64,000 bases of DNA from JAPOXR01 sp965221815. Its GTDB lineage: Bacteria; Pseudomonadota; Alphaproteobacteria; Rhodobacterales; Rhodobacteraceae. Below, piece by piece: positions 46,243 through 56,624 of this stretch. Under the pieces are notes generated by a model. It saw only the letters and a list, made by a program, of their open reading frames with translations, was not told the origin of the DNA and did not search any database. The position numbers and the translations under genes were made by a program. The DNA lies in contig OZ244915.1 of the NCBI GenBank assembly GCA_965221815.1, positions 2,728,001 to 2,792,000 on the forward strand, read 5' to 3'. Within the stretch, counting starts at the first letter, position 1. Each line of letters begins with the position of its first letter.

Positions 46243-47427
46243 TCATAACTTCCTGAACGTCAAAATTGTTTCCGTTCTCATCCTCTGCGAGAGTCTGCCC
46301 TCAGTCTTAACAGGAAGGTAACGACGGTTTTCAGGCAGCGATCTGACAATTTCGTCCAAGAGCTCCAAGCCTGATTGCTTGGCTGCCGCGACAACTGCGG
46401 ATGAATTGTTGATGAAAACCCCCTTGAGACAGGAGTTTCCAATCACATATGTGGCGATCGCTCCGGTCTTGAGAACGCGGGCAGCCTCAGAAAGTGCCTT
46501 GGAGAGGTCAATGGCATATCGGTCAATCATTGCCTGATGCCTAGGGGGCAATTCAAAAATATCGCCGAATGCGGCTACAACTGTTTCGGCGGTTCGATCT
46601 TTTGAATTTCGTGCCTTCTCAGCACCGATTGAGTTGGAACGTATGCCACGAAGTTGGCTTATGGAATAACCCAACCAAACAAGTCCGAGCTTATGCCCTC
46701 GCATATAGTCAATTGCGTTGAGATAGGGCGGTGACGTGACAATCAAATCAAATTGTTCGCTCTCGAATTCAAGCTTTCTGGCATCGCCCAGTCGAACCTG
46801 AGCACTGCCTACCAAATTGGAATTCGACAAACGCCGCAACACTTGGTCCTTCGAGACCTTGAATCCCCCCATGACGTCATAATTCGATAATTCTGCTACC
46901 TTGTGCGGTCGGCTGTGAGAGGTATCCCGAGCAAGTGAAGCGCGTTGCTCCTTGGTCACGATAGTCCTGCTGAGAGCGACTCGAAGAACGTCAACATCAC
47001 TCGGCTTTACATTTCGAGATAAATGCTCATGGTGATCATGCAGCACCGCAGACAGGCATCGCAACTGATCGCGTTGTTTCCTGCCAAACCAAAAGTCAAC
47101 AAACCGTGTTGTCTCCGGATCGTCATCGATCCAGGGCAAGGTCAATTCTGAAGGATCGACCGAGCAGGCGGCGGCCAACACTTCTGAAAACGCCTGTTCC
47201 ACAGAAGAAACGTCCATCGGCGTGGTCCAGACTTTTGCCATCAAAACGGCGAGTGGATCCAGATCCCGGCCATAACCTTGGAGCCCAAGTTCTGAAGCAT
47301 GACGGAGCGTCGTCCCGGATCCAGACATCGGATCCAGCACTTTACCGGTGCCAGAAATATTCCGGAGTGCGTTGAGCGCAAGTTCTGGAGCCATCCGAGC
47401 GGGGAACGGGTGTATAGGAAGGTTCAT
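46243..47427 (-). CDS. DNA methyltransferase of a GHKL-ATPase restriction-like module
   Basis: The 394-residue protein has a SAM-binding motif I (VLDPMSGSGTTLRHASELG, about 30-48) and catalytic motif IV TSPPYLNAIDYM (about 229-240), in the order I then IV with about 190 residues between them. The S-P-P-Y form is usual for N4-cytosine methyltransferases but also occurs in N6-adenine enzymes. The N-terminal FPARMAPELALNAL matches the motif X helix. It starts at an ATGA overlap with the GHKL ATPase gene, so the two are translated together and probably act together. The Type ISP gene follows 55 bases later. Confidence 0.85.
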   Translation of the reverse strand: MNLPIHPFPARMAPELALNALRNISGTGKVLDPMSGSGTTLRHASELGLQGYGRDLDPLAVLMAKVWTTPMDVSSVEQAFSEVLAAACSVDPSELTLPWIDDDPETTRFVDFWFGRKQRDQLRCLSAVLHDHHEHLSRNVKPSDVDVLRVALSRTIVTKEQRASLARDTSHSRPHKVAELSNYDVMGGFKVSKDQVLRRLSNSNLVGSAQVRLGDARKLEFESEQFDLIVTSPPYLNAIDYMRGHKLGLVWLGYSISQLRGIRSNSIGAEKARNSKDRTAETVVAAFGDIFELPPRHQAMIDRYAIDLSKALSEAARVLKTGAIATYVIGNSCLKGVFINNSSAVVAAAKQSGLELLDEIVRSLPENRRYLPVKTEGRLSQRMRTETILTFRKL

Positions 47428-50090
47428 GAGGCACTTGAACCCATAGCGCCGGCAGATCCATGCATCTGTTCCAACTGGGATCTGATCGCGTCGGCAACTC
47501 TGTCAGGTGCGGCATTCACGATGATCTCGTCATTGTCATCTACCCCGACCAAGTCCGGCACCAAGATTGCCAGCCCTCTTACAAGATTAAGAACATCGGA
47601 TTTCTGTACTGTCACCGCACCCAGTTGTTCTCTGCAGGTGTAAGAAATAAGCCCCGCACTCAAAGCATCTGGGACTTTGCCTCTCAGATGATTTAACGCT
47701 TTCAGGAAAATGTCGATTGTCAGTCTTCGAGTCGACTTCAACTCAGCCTTCAGCGCGCTCACCCAGTCCGAAACCGCATCAGGGTCGTGAAGTTCGAACA
47801 TAGAGCGCAGGCAGTCCAGAGGAATTGCTCCATGTTCAGCTGTGTATTCAAGCAATTTCCCGATGTCGGACGCTCGGACCGGCGTAATTCCTTGCTGTTC
47901 ACAACGCGTTACTGCTGCGCCGTCCTGAAAATCTGGAGCAACAACCAAAGCATAATCTGCCTCGTAGCGTTTTTGGTGCTCCTTAATTCCGTCGAGGCTA
48001 AGGTTTCCAGTCTTGGCTCGATCATGCTTGGTGGATTTGGCGTCGAACGTGAACCTGTATAGCGGGGGTCGAGGTTCGTTTTCAGATGGAGTATATGGCA
48101 CAGAATAGAGCAATGCTGATGCTATGCCTTCAGGTTCTCCTGCACCGCCTTTTCTATCAACATGATAGCCCAGATACCGAAAGGCATCTGCAAGAACGGC
48201 TTCCATTTCCTTGGTGGTACTACTTTTGTGCTGAGTGGCCAACAGGATTTGGGCAATATAAGTACCAGATTGACGATTCTGCATGGCACGAAATCGCATC
48301 AGACGATCTCTGTAGTGCCGAATATCATCAAGTGTTGTCGGAACCACACCTGCTTCCAACGCGTAGATATCTGAAAGAAAGTTCACCATGGCAACGGAAC
48401 GCAACAGTTTCTTTTCTGCCTTGGTTCGAGAGTGGTCAGCCACAAAAGGGTGCTTCTTGTTGATCACAATGGAATTGTCTGCAAGTCGAAACTTCACAAA
48501 TTCTTCATCTTCAAGGTTCCCATATTCCACAGAGTTAAGAGCGTTCCTTATGTTGTCCGCGGTGTTTTCGTGCCATTCATCTCTGCTCTTCTCGCGGTCA
48601 GTGATACCGGTTTCATCGAAAAGGCCTGGCAATTGCGGCCCAGTCCTGAGAGCTTCCGAGACAGCACTGCGCAGTGGAGCGAGCGAGACGACTCCAAGCG
48701 ACTTGACCAGGACATCACCACCGTCTGGCATCTCAACACTGCCATCACTGTCATATGCAGAACGAGCCTGATTAAAGCAGCGCCTTAAGAATGCTTTGAA
48801 TACGCGCAAAGCACGTTCATCTTGAAGCTGCTCACGATTGGTTGTAAGAAATTCGTCCAGGCCATCAGCCCTTACAGCCATACGGAACCTTGACCATGCG
48901 GCATGGCTATGGTTGTCAGCACCAAAGGATGGATCATCTTGATTGACCACACGTCCCAGAACATTCACGAAGAATCCGTTTGATGAACCTCGCTCTTCGG
49001 CTTTTCCCCCGCTTATCTTGTCTTGATACAATGTAACCGTGCCAGTAACTCGCCCGCACCCTGGAATGTCAATGTGCTCGTACTCTGTTCCTTTGTGAGA
49101 TTGTGTCCCTGTTTGGAACTCGACAGTAGTTTTTGTTTTACCGTCGTCCTCTGGGACCTCAAATTCTGTAAAGCCGAGTGTAGCACCAATCTTCCACGAC
49201 TTTTGAACCGCCACATCAAGTTTCGAGGAACGCAGGACTTCATTGTTGAGCCGAATGGTGATTTCGCTGCTCATTGGAAGAGCCGTTTCCAGCATTCGCT
49301 TCAGGCGACCCGTTTTTAGATTTCTGCCTGTCGGTTTCAATCCTGAAAGGATGACCAAGGTCCAAGTATCCGTGGGCGGGGAAATCAGGTCAGATGCGAC
49401 CGATCCAAATTCATCGATTGCTGATGTATCTTGGCTGGGGGTTGGCAAACCTTTATTGATTTGACTCATTAACCCACCGCTTGGGTCCACTGAAGCAAGC
49501 GCTTCTGAGAGTTCATCTTCTGTCAATTGGTACAGACGAAGAGCAAGGTCGCTTACGAGTTTGTCGGGATCAGCTTCCCTATTGATCTTGCCATAATCCA
49601 TTGTAACGCGGCGGATCTTTCCATCTGCAGCTTTACAAATGTATGTCAGGCGATTTGCTAACACATATGTCGAGAGCTTACCGATGCCGAACTTGCCGAC
49701 AACTTGGCGCCCATGCTGTATACGATGACTCTCTTTCGGTGAAAAAGCGATCTTCCAAAGCGTACGCAGACCTTCTTCGTCCATCGAACAGCCATTGTCC
49801 AATACCGTTAGCGTCGCCTCGGGGTCAGTGAGATCACCGGGAATCCTTACATCGACAAACGTGGCTCCAGCGTCCCAACCATTCGAGATCAGCTCCTCAA
49901 AAGCCTTTTGTGGTGAAGAGTATAAATGCTCGCTGAATTGCTCCAGGAATCGCGTGCCAATCGCAACCGGTATTTGGCTTGTGGCTGAACCAACCATTTC
50001 TGCTGCAATTGAAGAAAGATTCTGCGAGGCAGAAGTTCCATTTTTTGGATCGGTTGCGTTGGTCGATTTTTCGAGATCGTCAGGTGTCAC
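47424..50090 (-). CDS. GHKL (MutL/MORC/Hsp90-like) ATPase with a putative C-terminal PD-(D/E)XK nuclease
   Basis: The 888-residue protein has a full GHKL pocket: N-box FEELISNGWDAG (64-75), G1 box LDNGCSMDEEG (97-107) and G2 box VGKFGIGKLSTY (131-142), followed by a second S5-like domain (about 240-440). Residues 625-720 resemble a restriction-nuclease fold: Glu630 in TKEMEAVLADAFRYLGYHVD, EPEGIASAL, then FDAKS with Asp683 and Lys685, then YALVVAPDF. GHKL ATPases of the MutL/MORC type occur in some restriction-modification loci; the coupled methyltransferase (4-base overlap) fits that. I infer an ATP-gated nuclease whose self-DNA is protected by the methyltransferase. Confidence 0.82.
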   Translation of the reverse strand: MTPDDLEKSTNATDPKNGTSASQNLSSIAAEMVGSATSQIPVAIGTRFLEQFSEHLYSSPQKAFEELISNGWDAGATFVDVRIPGDLTDPEATLTVLDNGCSMDEEGLRTLWKIAFSPKESHRIQHGRQVVGKFGIGKLSTYVLANRLTYICKAADGKIRRVTMDYGKINREADPDKLVSDLALRLYQLTEDELSEALASVDPSGGLMSQINKGLPTPSQDTSAIDEFGSVASDLISPPTDTWTLVILSGLKPTGRNLKTGRLKRMLETALPMSSEITIRLNNEVLRSSKLDVAVQKSWKIGATLGFTEFEVPEDDGKTKTTVEFQTGTQSHKGTEYEHIDIPGCGRVTGTVTLYQDKISGGKAEERGSSNGFFVNVLGRVVNQDDPSFGADNHSHAAWSRFRMAVRADGLDEFLTTNREQLQDERALRVFKAFLRRCFNQARSAYDSDGSVEMPDGGDVLVKSLGVVSLAPLRSAVSEALRTGPQLPGLFDETGITDREKSRDEWHENTADNIRNALNSVEYGNLEDEEFVKFRLADNSIVINKKHPFVADHSRTKAEKKLLRSVAMVNFLSDIYALEAGVVPTTLDDIRHYRDRLMRFRAMQNRQSGTYIAQILLATQHKSSTTKEMEAVLADAFRYLGYHVDRKGGAGEPEGIASALLYSVPYTPSENEPRPPLYRFTFDAKSTKHDRAKTGNLSLDGIKEHQKRYEADYALVVAPDFQDGAAVTRCEQQGITPVRASDIGKLLEYTAEHGAIPLDCLRSMFELHDPDAVSDWVSALKAELKSTRRLTIDIFLKALNHLRGKVPDALSAGLISYTCREQLGAVTVQKSDVLNLVRGLAILVPDLVGVDDNDEIIVNAAPDRVADAIRSQLEQMHGSAGAMGSSAS

Positions 50091-50395
50091 TTCAAATCAT
50101 CTCGATCAATGTCTAGATGCTGCACTTGCATCGTAGAAATAACGCACGGCACGACAGCTTACAACAATTTACCCGCAAGCCACGTCAGACATTCGAATAA
50201 AATCCGTGTTTTCGGCAAGACTGGGAAACCTGGGCGATGCGTCAATTGCCGTCCCCACCCGATCAACACGGAATGCATTGTTGAATCGTGCCCGTGGCTT
50301 GTCTGATCATCAGCAAAGCAGACCTTTCTTATGCCGAAATTACAGGATAGTTGGTCTCAAAACGGTTTGGGTGTGTATTGGTCAGAGAACGGCGG
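50091..50395. other. Non-coding gap between the ATPase and galactonokinase genes
   Basis: About 305 bases between divergent genes. I find no inverted repeat, IS end or convincing ORF. It is the second border of the defence block. Confidence 0.35.
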
Positions 50396-51310
50396 ATGAA
50401 TTCACAATGGATTGGAGTCGATTGGGGCACCTCAAATCTCCGTGCCTGGTCATTTGACGGCGACAATAATGTCATCGCTCAAGCCAGGGCGGCGTCGGGA
50501 ATGACCCGCGTGAATGGATCAGAATTCGAGACCGTATTGCTGCAGATGACCGAAAACTGGTTGCCACAATCAGGGCGAATTGATGTGATTGTCTCTGGCA
50601 TGGCCGGTGCACGACATGGCTGGGCAGAGGCTCCTTATCTGGCAGCACCATGTGCACCATTCGCACCCGAAAAAAGTGTTTCGCCGCAAGTTTCAGACCT
50701 GCGGATTGGGGTCACCATTCTGCCGGGCGTCAGAACCACATCACCATCCATCGATGTGATCCGCGGTGAAGAGACCCAGATTGCCGGTTATTTATGCCGT
50801 GAACCTGACTTTGACGGTATCATCTGCCTGCCCGGCACACATACAAAATGGGTGCACGTCACCAATGGACTGATTGTCAGTTTTCGAACTTTCATGTCCG
50901 GTGAACTGTTTGACCTGTTGACCAATCAATCATCACTCAGCTGTTGCATTGCCAAAGCCGGTCACAATCAGGAGGCATTCAAGGAGGCTGTCGAAACCAG
51001 CATGAGTCAGCCGACTTCTCTGGTCGCCCGCTTGTTTGGTATTCGTGCCGAATCGCTGCTGGAGGGACTGTCGCCAGCAGATGCCCGATCTCGACTCTCC
51101 GGCCTTCTCGTCGGTGCCGAACTGGCGTCCTGCAAACCCTTCTGGCTCGGGCGGCGGACGGTTGTCATTGGCGAAACGAAGATTGCCGAAGCCTATGCCC
51201 TGTCACTGGAGATGCAGAAGGTTGAGACTGAAATCCTTGATGCCAGCGACGCCACAATTGCCGGACTCAGAGCTTTCCGCAACCAAACCACGGTTGAGGC
51301 GACTCAATAA
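50396..51310 (+). CDS. dgoK: 2-dehydro-3-deoxygalactonokinase
   Basis: The 304-residue protein matches DgoK, which phosphorylates 2-keto-3-deoxygalactonate in the De Ley-Doudoroff galactose route. Visible signatures are the ASKHA-fold start WIGVDWGTSNLRAWSFD, DVIVSGMAGARHGWAEAPYL, IRGEETQIAGYL, and CLPGTHTKWVHVTNGLIVSFRTFMSGELF (given here as the region at residues 155-183). The ATG at 50396 is used because the upstream frame lacks family sequence. The aldolase (dgoA) usually found beside it is absent in the window. Confidence 0.93.
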   Translation: MNSQWIGVDWGTSNLRAWSFDGDNNVIAQARAASGMTRVNGSEFETVLLQMTENWLPQSGRIDVIVSGMAGARHGWAEAPYLAAPCAPFAPEKSVSPQVSDLRIGVTILPGVRTTSPSIDVIRGEETQIAGYLCREPDFDGIICLPGTHTKWVHVTNGLIVSFRTFMSGELFDLLTNQSSLSCCIAKAGHNQEAFKEAVETSMSQPTSLVARLFGIRAESLLEGLSPADARSRLSGLLVGAELASCKPFWLGRRTVVIGETKIAEAYALSLEMQKVETEILDASDATIAGLRAFRNQTTVEATQ

Positions 51311-51406
51311 TTGCCCACAGGGACTATGGACAACCACATGCGGACTGTTCTGCGGCAACAGGATCACATGCAGGTCGACTTGAAAATGCCTTGGTCGGTG
51401 TCGCTG

Positions 51407-52255
51407 TTACTTCACTGCGCCAAGTGTGAGCCCGGCAATAAAGTGGCGTTGCATCAGGAAGAACATCAGGACCGGAGGGAGCGCCGCAATAATCGATCCG
51501 GCACTCATCAGATGGTAGGCGGCGCGATATTGAGCGTTAAAACTTGTAATCCCGGCAGTCACAGGTTGTGTCTCAACGCCCTGGGTCAAGACCACGGCCC
51601 AGAAATAGTCATTCCAGATAAAGGTAAAAATCAGCACCGCGAGCGCCGCAATCGCAGGCTTCATCAACGGCAACACGACAAACCAGAAAATACGCAACTC
51701 GTTCACGCCTTCAACCCGTGCCGCCTCAATCAATTCAAAAGGCAATGCCCTGATAAAGTTCCGCATGAATAATGTGCAGAAACCCGTCTGAAACGCGATA
51801 TGAAACAACACCAGTCCGGTAATTGTATTGTAGAGGCCAAGCTGCAAGGTCAAATCACGAACCGGGACCATAAGGATCTGGAAGGGCACAAAATTGCCGG
51901 CGACAAACATGAAGAATATCACCAGATTGGCACGAAACCGGTAAATCCCGAGAGCAAACCCGGTCATGCAACTCAGAATCACCGCACCAATGACTGTTGG
52001 AACCGTGATCATCACCGAATTCAACAGGTAGCGCGGCATGTCGCTTTCGAAAAAGACCTTGCCGTAATTGGTGAATCCCTCGAAAGTCGACGGCCAACCC
52101 CAATAATTGCCTATGGTGAAGTCAGCGGCCGGTTTGATCGAAAAAATCGCAACTGCGATCAGCGGCAGAAGCCACATGATCAAGGCCACTGGAAGCAGCA
52201 TCTGGTAGGTCAGTTGCCAGTTACGTGACGTCCTTTCTATCGGCGTCGGGAACAT
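51407..52255 (-). CDS. Sugar ABC transporter permease, MalG type
   Basis: The 282-residue protein has six predicted membrane helices and the CUT1 EAA loop EAARVEGVNELRIFWFVVLP, which contacts the ATPase. The C-terminus GLTLGAVK is the usual MalG-family ending. It is the last gene of the operon binding protein - MalF-like - MalG-like, one base after the MalF-like stop. The partner ATPase is probably the UgpC-like gene at 55490. Confidence 0.92.
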   Translation of the reverse strand: MFPTPIERTSRNWQLTYQMLLPVALIMWLLPLIAVAIFSIKPAADFTIGNYWGWPSTFEGFTNYGKVFFESDMPRYLLNSVMITVPTVIGAVILSCMTGFALGIYRFRANLVIFFMFVAGNFVPFQILMVPVRDLTLQLGLYNTITGLVLFHIAFQTGFCTLFMRNFIRALPFELIEAARVEGVNELRIFWFVVLPLMKPAIAALAVLIFTFIWNDYFWAVVLTQGVETQPVTAGITSFNAQYRAAYHLMSAGSIIAALPPVLMFFLMQRHFIAGLTLGAVK

Positions 52256-52256
52256 T

Positions 52257-53189
52257 TCAGTAACCTTTTTCTTCGCGATACATCGACCATAGGAAATAGG
52301 CGATGAACACCAGCATGATCACGAACAGCGTAACGGCAATCGCCGCCCCGTAGCCCATACGGAAACCATATTCCGACAAGGCCACTTCGAACATGTAATA
52401 GGCAAGAACACGTGACGATCCAAAGGGGCCGCCCTGCGTCATCACCGCGATGAAGTCAAAGGATCTGAGCGCGCCAATGATCGTCACGACAAAAGCGATA
52501 AAGGTTGCAGGCCTGAGTTGCGGCACAATGACATACCACAACATCCGCGCACCCCTGGCACCGTCCAGCCGACCGGCTTCTATCTGCTCTGGATCAACCG
52601 CATTGAGCCCGGTCAGATAAAGGATCATGCAATAGGCTGTCTGTGGCCAGAGACCCGCTAAAATAATCCCGTAGGTGACAAGATTCTCATCCCCGAGGAC
52701 ATTGACCGGTCCCAGGCCCACAACACCGAGTAACGAATTCAAAAGACCGAAGGTTGGATCATAGAACCAGGTAAAAACGAGACCGACAACAACCTGACTG
52801 ATGACAAAGGGGAAAAAGAACAGAGATTTGTAGAGACGGATACCAACCACCGTCTGGTTCAGGAACAAAGCGATGAACAATCCTGCCGGAATCGCAAGAA
52901 GATACAAAAGCAGCCAGAGCACATTATTCTTCAACGATACAAAGAACGCGTCACGATCGACAAATTCCCAATAGAGATATTCGTAGTTTTGCAACCCGAC
53001 ATATTCTTTGGGGCCCAGCCCATCCCACTCATAAAGCGAAATATTGAACGACTGGAAAATGGGAAAAATCACATAGAACAAAAAGAACAGAACAACCGGT
53101 GTCAAAAAGAGCCACGGCGCCAAGGCAATCTGGTTGCGCCGCAGCCATGAACTCTGCCCGCCGACCGGTGATATATCGATACGGGACAT
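52257..53189 (-). CDS. Sugar ABC transporter permease, MalF type
   Basis: The 310-residue protein has six membrane helices, an N-terminal cytoplasmic segment, and the EAA loop EAGRLDGARGARMLWYVIVP. It belongs to the CUT1 family with its neighbours and should form the heterodimeric channel with the MalG-like protein. Confidence 0.92.
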   Translation of the reverse strand: MSRIDISPVGGQSSWLRRNQIALAPWLFLTPVVLFFLFYVIFPIFQSFNISLYEWDGLGPKEYVGLQNYEYLYWEFVDRDAFFVSLKNNVLWLLLYLLAIPAGLFIALFLNQTVVGIRLYKSLFFFPFVISQVVVGLVFTWFYDPTFGLLNSLLGVVGLGPVNVLGDENLVTYGIILAGLWPQTAYCMILYLTGLNAVDPEQIEAGRLDGARGARMLWYVIVPQLRPATFIAFVVTIIGALRSFDFIAVMTQGGPFGSSRVLAYYMFEVALSEYGFRMGYGAAIAVTLFVIMLVFIAYFLWSMYREEKGY

Positions 53190-53261
53190 GGAACCCGACT
53201 CTATTCTCTCATTCTCGAATATCCGGCAGGATACGCACTGTCCTGCCGGATATGATGTCAG

Positions 53262-54527
53262 TTAATTGTAGATTCGCTGACGTGCCCGCTCGAGCTTGGC
53301 CAGGATACGATCAAGATCATCCGGTTTGACCATGAATTCCTGAAAACCCTCCATTGAGACTTTTGCCATCTCAGCCGGTGCGTCACGATCCCAGAACTGG
53401 GCGACACCGCCGGGTGAATTCGTCGACAGCATGGTAAATCCCTCCTTGAGGAACTTGTCATCATCAACCGACGATTTGGCATTGATCGGCAACTGGCCAA
53501 GGTTTTTGCCATTGTTGATTTCTGTCTGTTCATCTTCCGAAACAACGAATTTCAGGAAAGCGCGGGCCGCTTCCTTGTTCTCGGCATTCGCTGGAATATG
53601 AAAGGTGTCAGTGGGCGCATCCTCCGCCAGTTCAACATCCGGATTGATGACCGGGAACTGGTAGAAGTCAATCTGATCGTCGGTCAACCCGGCATCGCGC
53701 ATCGGGGCAACCGCAAAGTTACCCATCAGGTAATGGGCGGCTTCACCATTGACAATGAAAGGCAGTGCTTCCTGCCAGCTGTAAGTCTGGTGGTTGTCGA
53801 TAAATCCCCCCATATCAATCAGCTGGCGCCAGTTGGCAAATGTCTGCTTGACGCGATCATCTTCCCAACTGATCTCACCCGCCGCCAAAGACATATGGAA
53901 ATCAAAGCCATTGGTGCGCATATTCAGATAGTCAAACCAACCACCTGCAGTCCACAGATATTTGGTTCCAATCGTGTAGCATTTGCGACCCGAATCAAGA
54001 ATGGCCTGACAATTGGCCACAAACTCATCCCAGTCCGCCGCTTCACTGAGACCCAGCTCTTCATAGATATCTTTGCGATAATAGACGCCCCACTGATAGT
54101 AGGTATAGGGCACGCCCCATTGCTTGTCATCAATTGTCAGCGCACCTTTCGTCGATGCCAGATTGGCGGCGATTTCCGGATCCTCCCAGAGGTCCGACAC
54201 ATCTTCAAACAAACCTGCATCCACGTAGGGACGCATCCGGTTGGCCGCATACCAGGTCGCGACGTCTGGTGGATTGGCAGTCAGAAAGTTACGGATCTGT
54301 GTCTTGTATTCTTCACGATCAATCACAGTGACGTCGATTTCAAGACCCGGATGCATCTCCTGGAATCGCCCGATCATTGCTTCCATTGTCGCACGTGGCG
54401 CTGGGTTTGAAGTGTCAAGAAAAATCTTCAGATTGCCGGTCAGCGAATGGCCATCGCTCAAGGCACCGCTTGATGTGACGGCGGCTGTCGCAAGCGCCGC
54501 AAGAGACGCTTTCAAGGTGGAGCGCAT
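53262..54527 (-). CDS. Sugar ABC transporter substrate-binding protein
   Basis: The 421-residue protein has a signal peptide (MRSTLKASLAALATAAVTSS, cleaved near ALS) and the CUT1 binding-protein pattern GNLKIFLDTSNPAPRATMEA, NFLTANPPDVATWYAANRM, FLKFVVSEDEQTEINN. The ATG at 54527 follows a perfect AAGGAGG site. It is first in the operon and divergent from the IclR regulator. With GH2, GH4 and dgoK nearby, a galactoside is the likely cargo (inference). Confidence 0.92.
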   Translation of the reverse strand: MRSTLKASLAALATAAVTSSGALSDGHSLTGNLKIFLDTSNPAPRATMEAMIGRFQEMHPGLEIDVTVIDREEYKTQIRNFLTANPPDVATWYAANRMRPYVDAGLFEDVSDLWEDPEIAANLASTKGALTIDDKQWGVPYTYYQWGVYYRKDIYEELGLSEAADWDEFVANCQAILDSGRKCYTIGTKYLWTAGGWFDYLNMRTNGFDFHMSLAAGEISWEDDRVKQTFANWRQLIDMGGFIDNHQTYSWQEALPFIVNGEAAHYLMGNFAVAPMRDAGLTDDQIDFYQFPVINPDVELAEDAPTDTFHIPANAENKEAARAFLKFVVSEDEQTEINNGKNLGQLPINAKSSVDDDKFLKEGFTMLSTNSPGGVAQFWDRDAPAEMAKVSMEGFQEFMVKPDDLDRILAKLERARQRIYN

Positions 54528-54570
54528 TTTAGACCTCCTTATGGTGAAATGCTGCTTAAGTTGCACTATT

Positions 54571-54596
54571 TGGGATTGAGTTCCACATATTGACAA
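54571..54596. promoter_or_regulatory. Candidate divergent promoter/IclR operator
   Basis: The 100-base gap between the binding-protein and iclR-type genes holds an imperfect palindrome TGGGATTGAGTTCCA (54571-54585) and, next to it, TTGACA on the plus strand (54590-54595) overlapping TTGTCA on the minus strand (54596-54591), each a good -35 box. No strong -10 hexamers are seen. IclR-family regulators often bind such palindromes between divergent genes. Confidence 0.35.
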
Positions 54597-54627
54597 TTCC
54601 TAGCGCATCTGGCATCTTCTGTCAATC

Positions 54628-55488
54628 ATGAGTTTGTTGCAAAATAATCGCCCGCCCCAGAACGGAAATCAGACGCTGAGCGGATCGCGATCACCTGGCG
54701 GAACTGTGGGCAAAGCGCTTGATCTGCTTGCGCTGACTGCAGAATTCAGGCGGCCTGTCCGTTTTTCAGAGCTCTGCGCGCGCAGCACTTATCCAAAGGC
54801 TACGGTCCACCGCCTCCTGCAGACCCTCACACGTCAGCGAATGCTGGCTTTCAATTCCGATGACCATACCTATTCCCTGGGTTTACGCCTTGTTCGGCTT
54901 GCCCATGCTGCCTGGGAACAGGCATCTCTTGCCCCCGTCGCACGTCCTTTTATTGATGATCTGTCCAACAGCATCGGGGAAACAGTTCATTTGGCTCAGC
55001 TTGACAGCGGCCATGTGCTCTATGTTGACAAACGCAATGCTGCTGATCCCGTCGAGATGTTCAGTGAATCAGGGCGTATTGGGCCCGCTTATTGCACGGG
55101 TGTCGGCAAAGCGATGCTGGCTTTTCTCAACAAATCAGAACTTGATGAAGCCTTGAGGGAGCAATCGTTTCGGAAATTCACCAGCAATACAATTGTTGAT
55201 GAAGCGGCACTGAGGCGGGAGCTTGCCACAATTCAGGGCCAAGGCTACGCGTGCGATAACGAGGAACACGAACCCGGTATCGTCTGTGTTGCGGCACCGA
55301 TCCTCTCCCCCGCGCGACGCGTTCTCGGCGCTGTGTCGGTCACTGCAACCACCCGTTTAAGCAGCCTCGAAGAACTTTCGAAATTGACCCCATTGGTCAA
55401 ACGCACTGCAGACCTGATTGCCGAAGAGGCCGTGAGTTGGCAATATCCCGAGCAAACACCAACGGTACAGAGAGCTGGAGCAACTTGA
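54628..55488 (+). CDS. IclR-family transcriptional regulator
   Basis: The 286-residue protein has an N-terminal winged helix-turn-helix (VGKALDLLALTAEFRRPVRF, YPKATVHRLLQTLTRQRML) and a C-terminal GAF-like ligand domain with GIVCVAAPILSPARRVLGAV. It is divergent from the sugar transporter operon and one base ahead of the UgpC-like ATPase gene, so it probably controls both in response to a sugar or acid intermediate. Confidence 0.93.
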   Translation: MSLLQNNRPPQNGNQTLSGSRSPGGTVGKALDLLALTAEFRRPVRFSELCARSTYPKATVHRLLQTLTRQRMLAFNSDDHTYSLGLRLVRLAHAAWEQASLAPVARPFIDDLSNSIGETVHLAQLDSGHVLYVDKRNAADPVEMFSESGRIGPAYCTGVGKAMLAFLNKSELDEALREQSFRKFTSNTIVDEAALRRELATIQGQGYACDNEEHEPGIVCVAAPILSPARRVLGAVSVTATTRLSSLEELSKLTPLVKRTADLIAEEAVSWQYPEQTPTVQRAGAT

Positions 55489-55489
55489 T

Positions 55490-56548
<1,059 letters not shown>

Positions 56549-56624
56549 TTTCGCGCCCTCCCACCGGAAGAAATGTCACCAATATTACTTCATCATCTTG
56601 CCGCGGCCACGGGATCTCGGCCAT

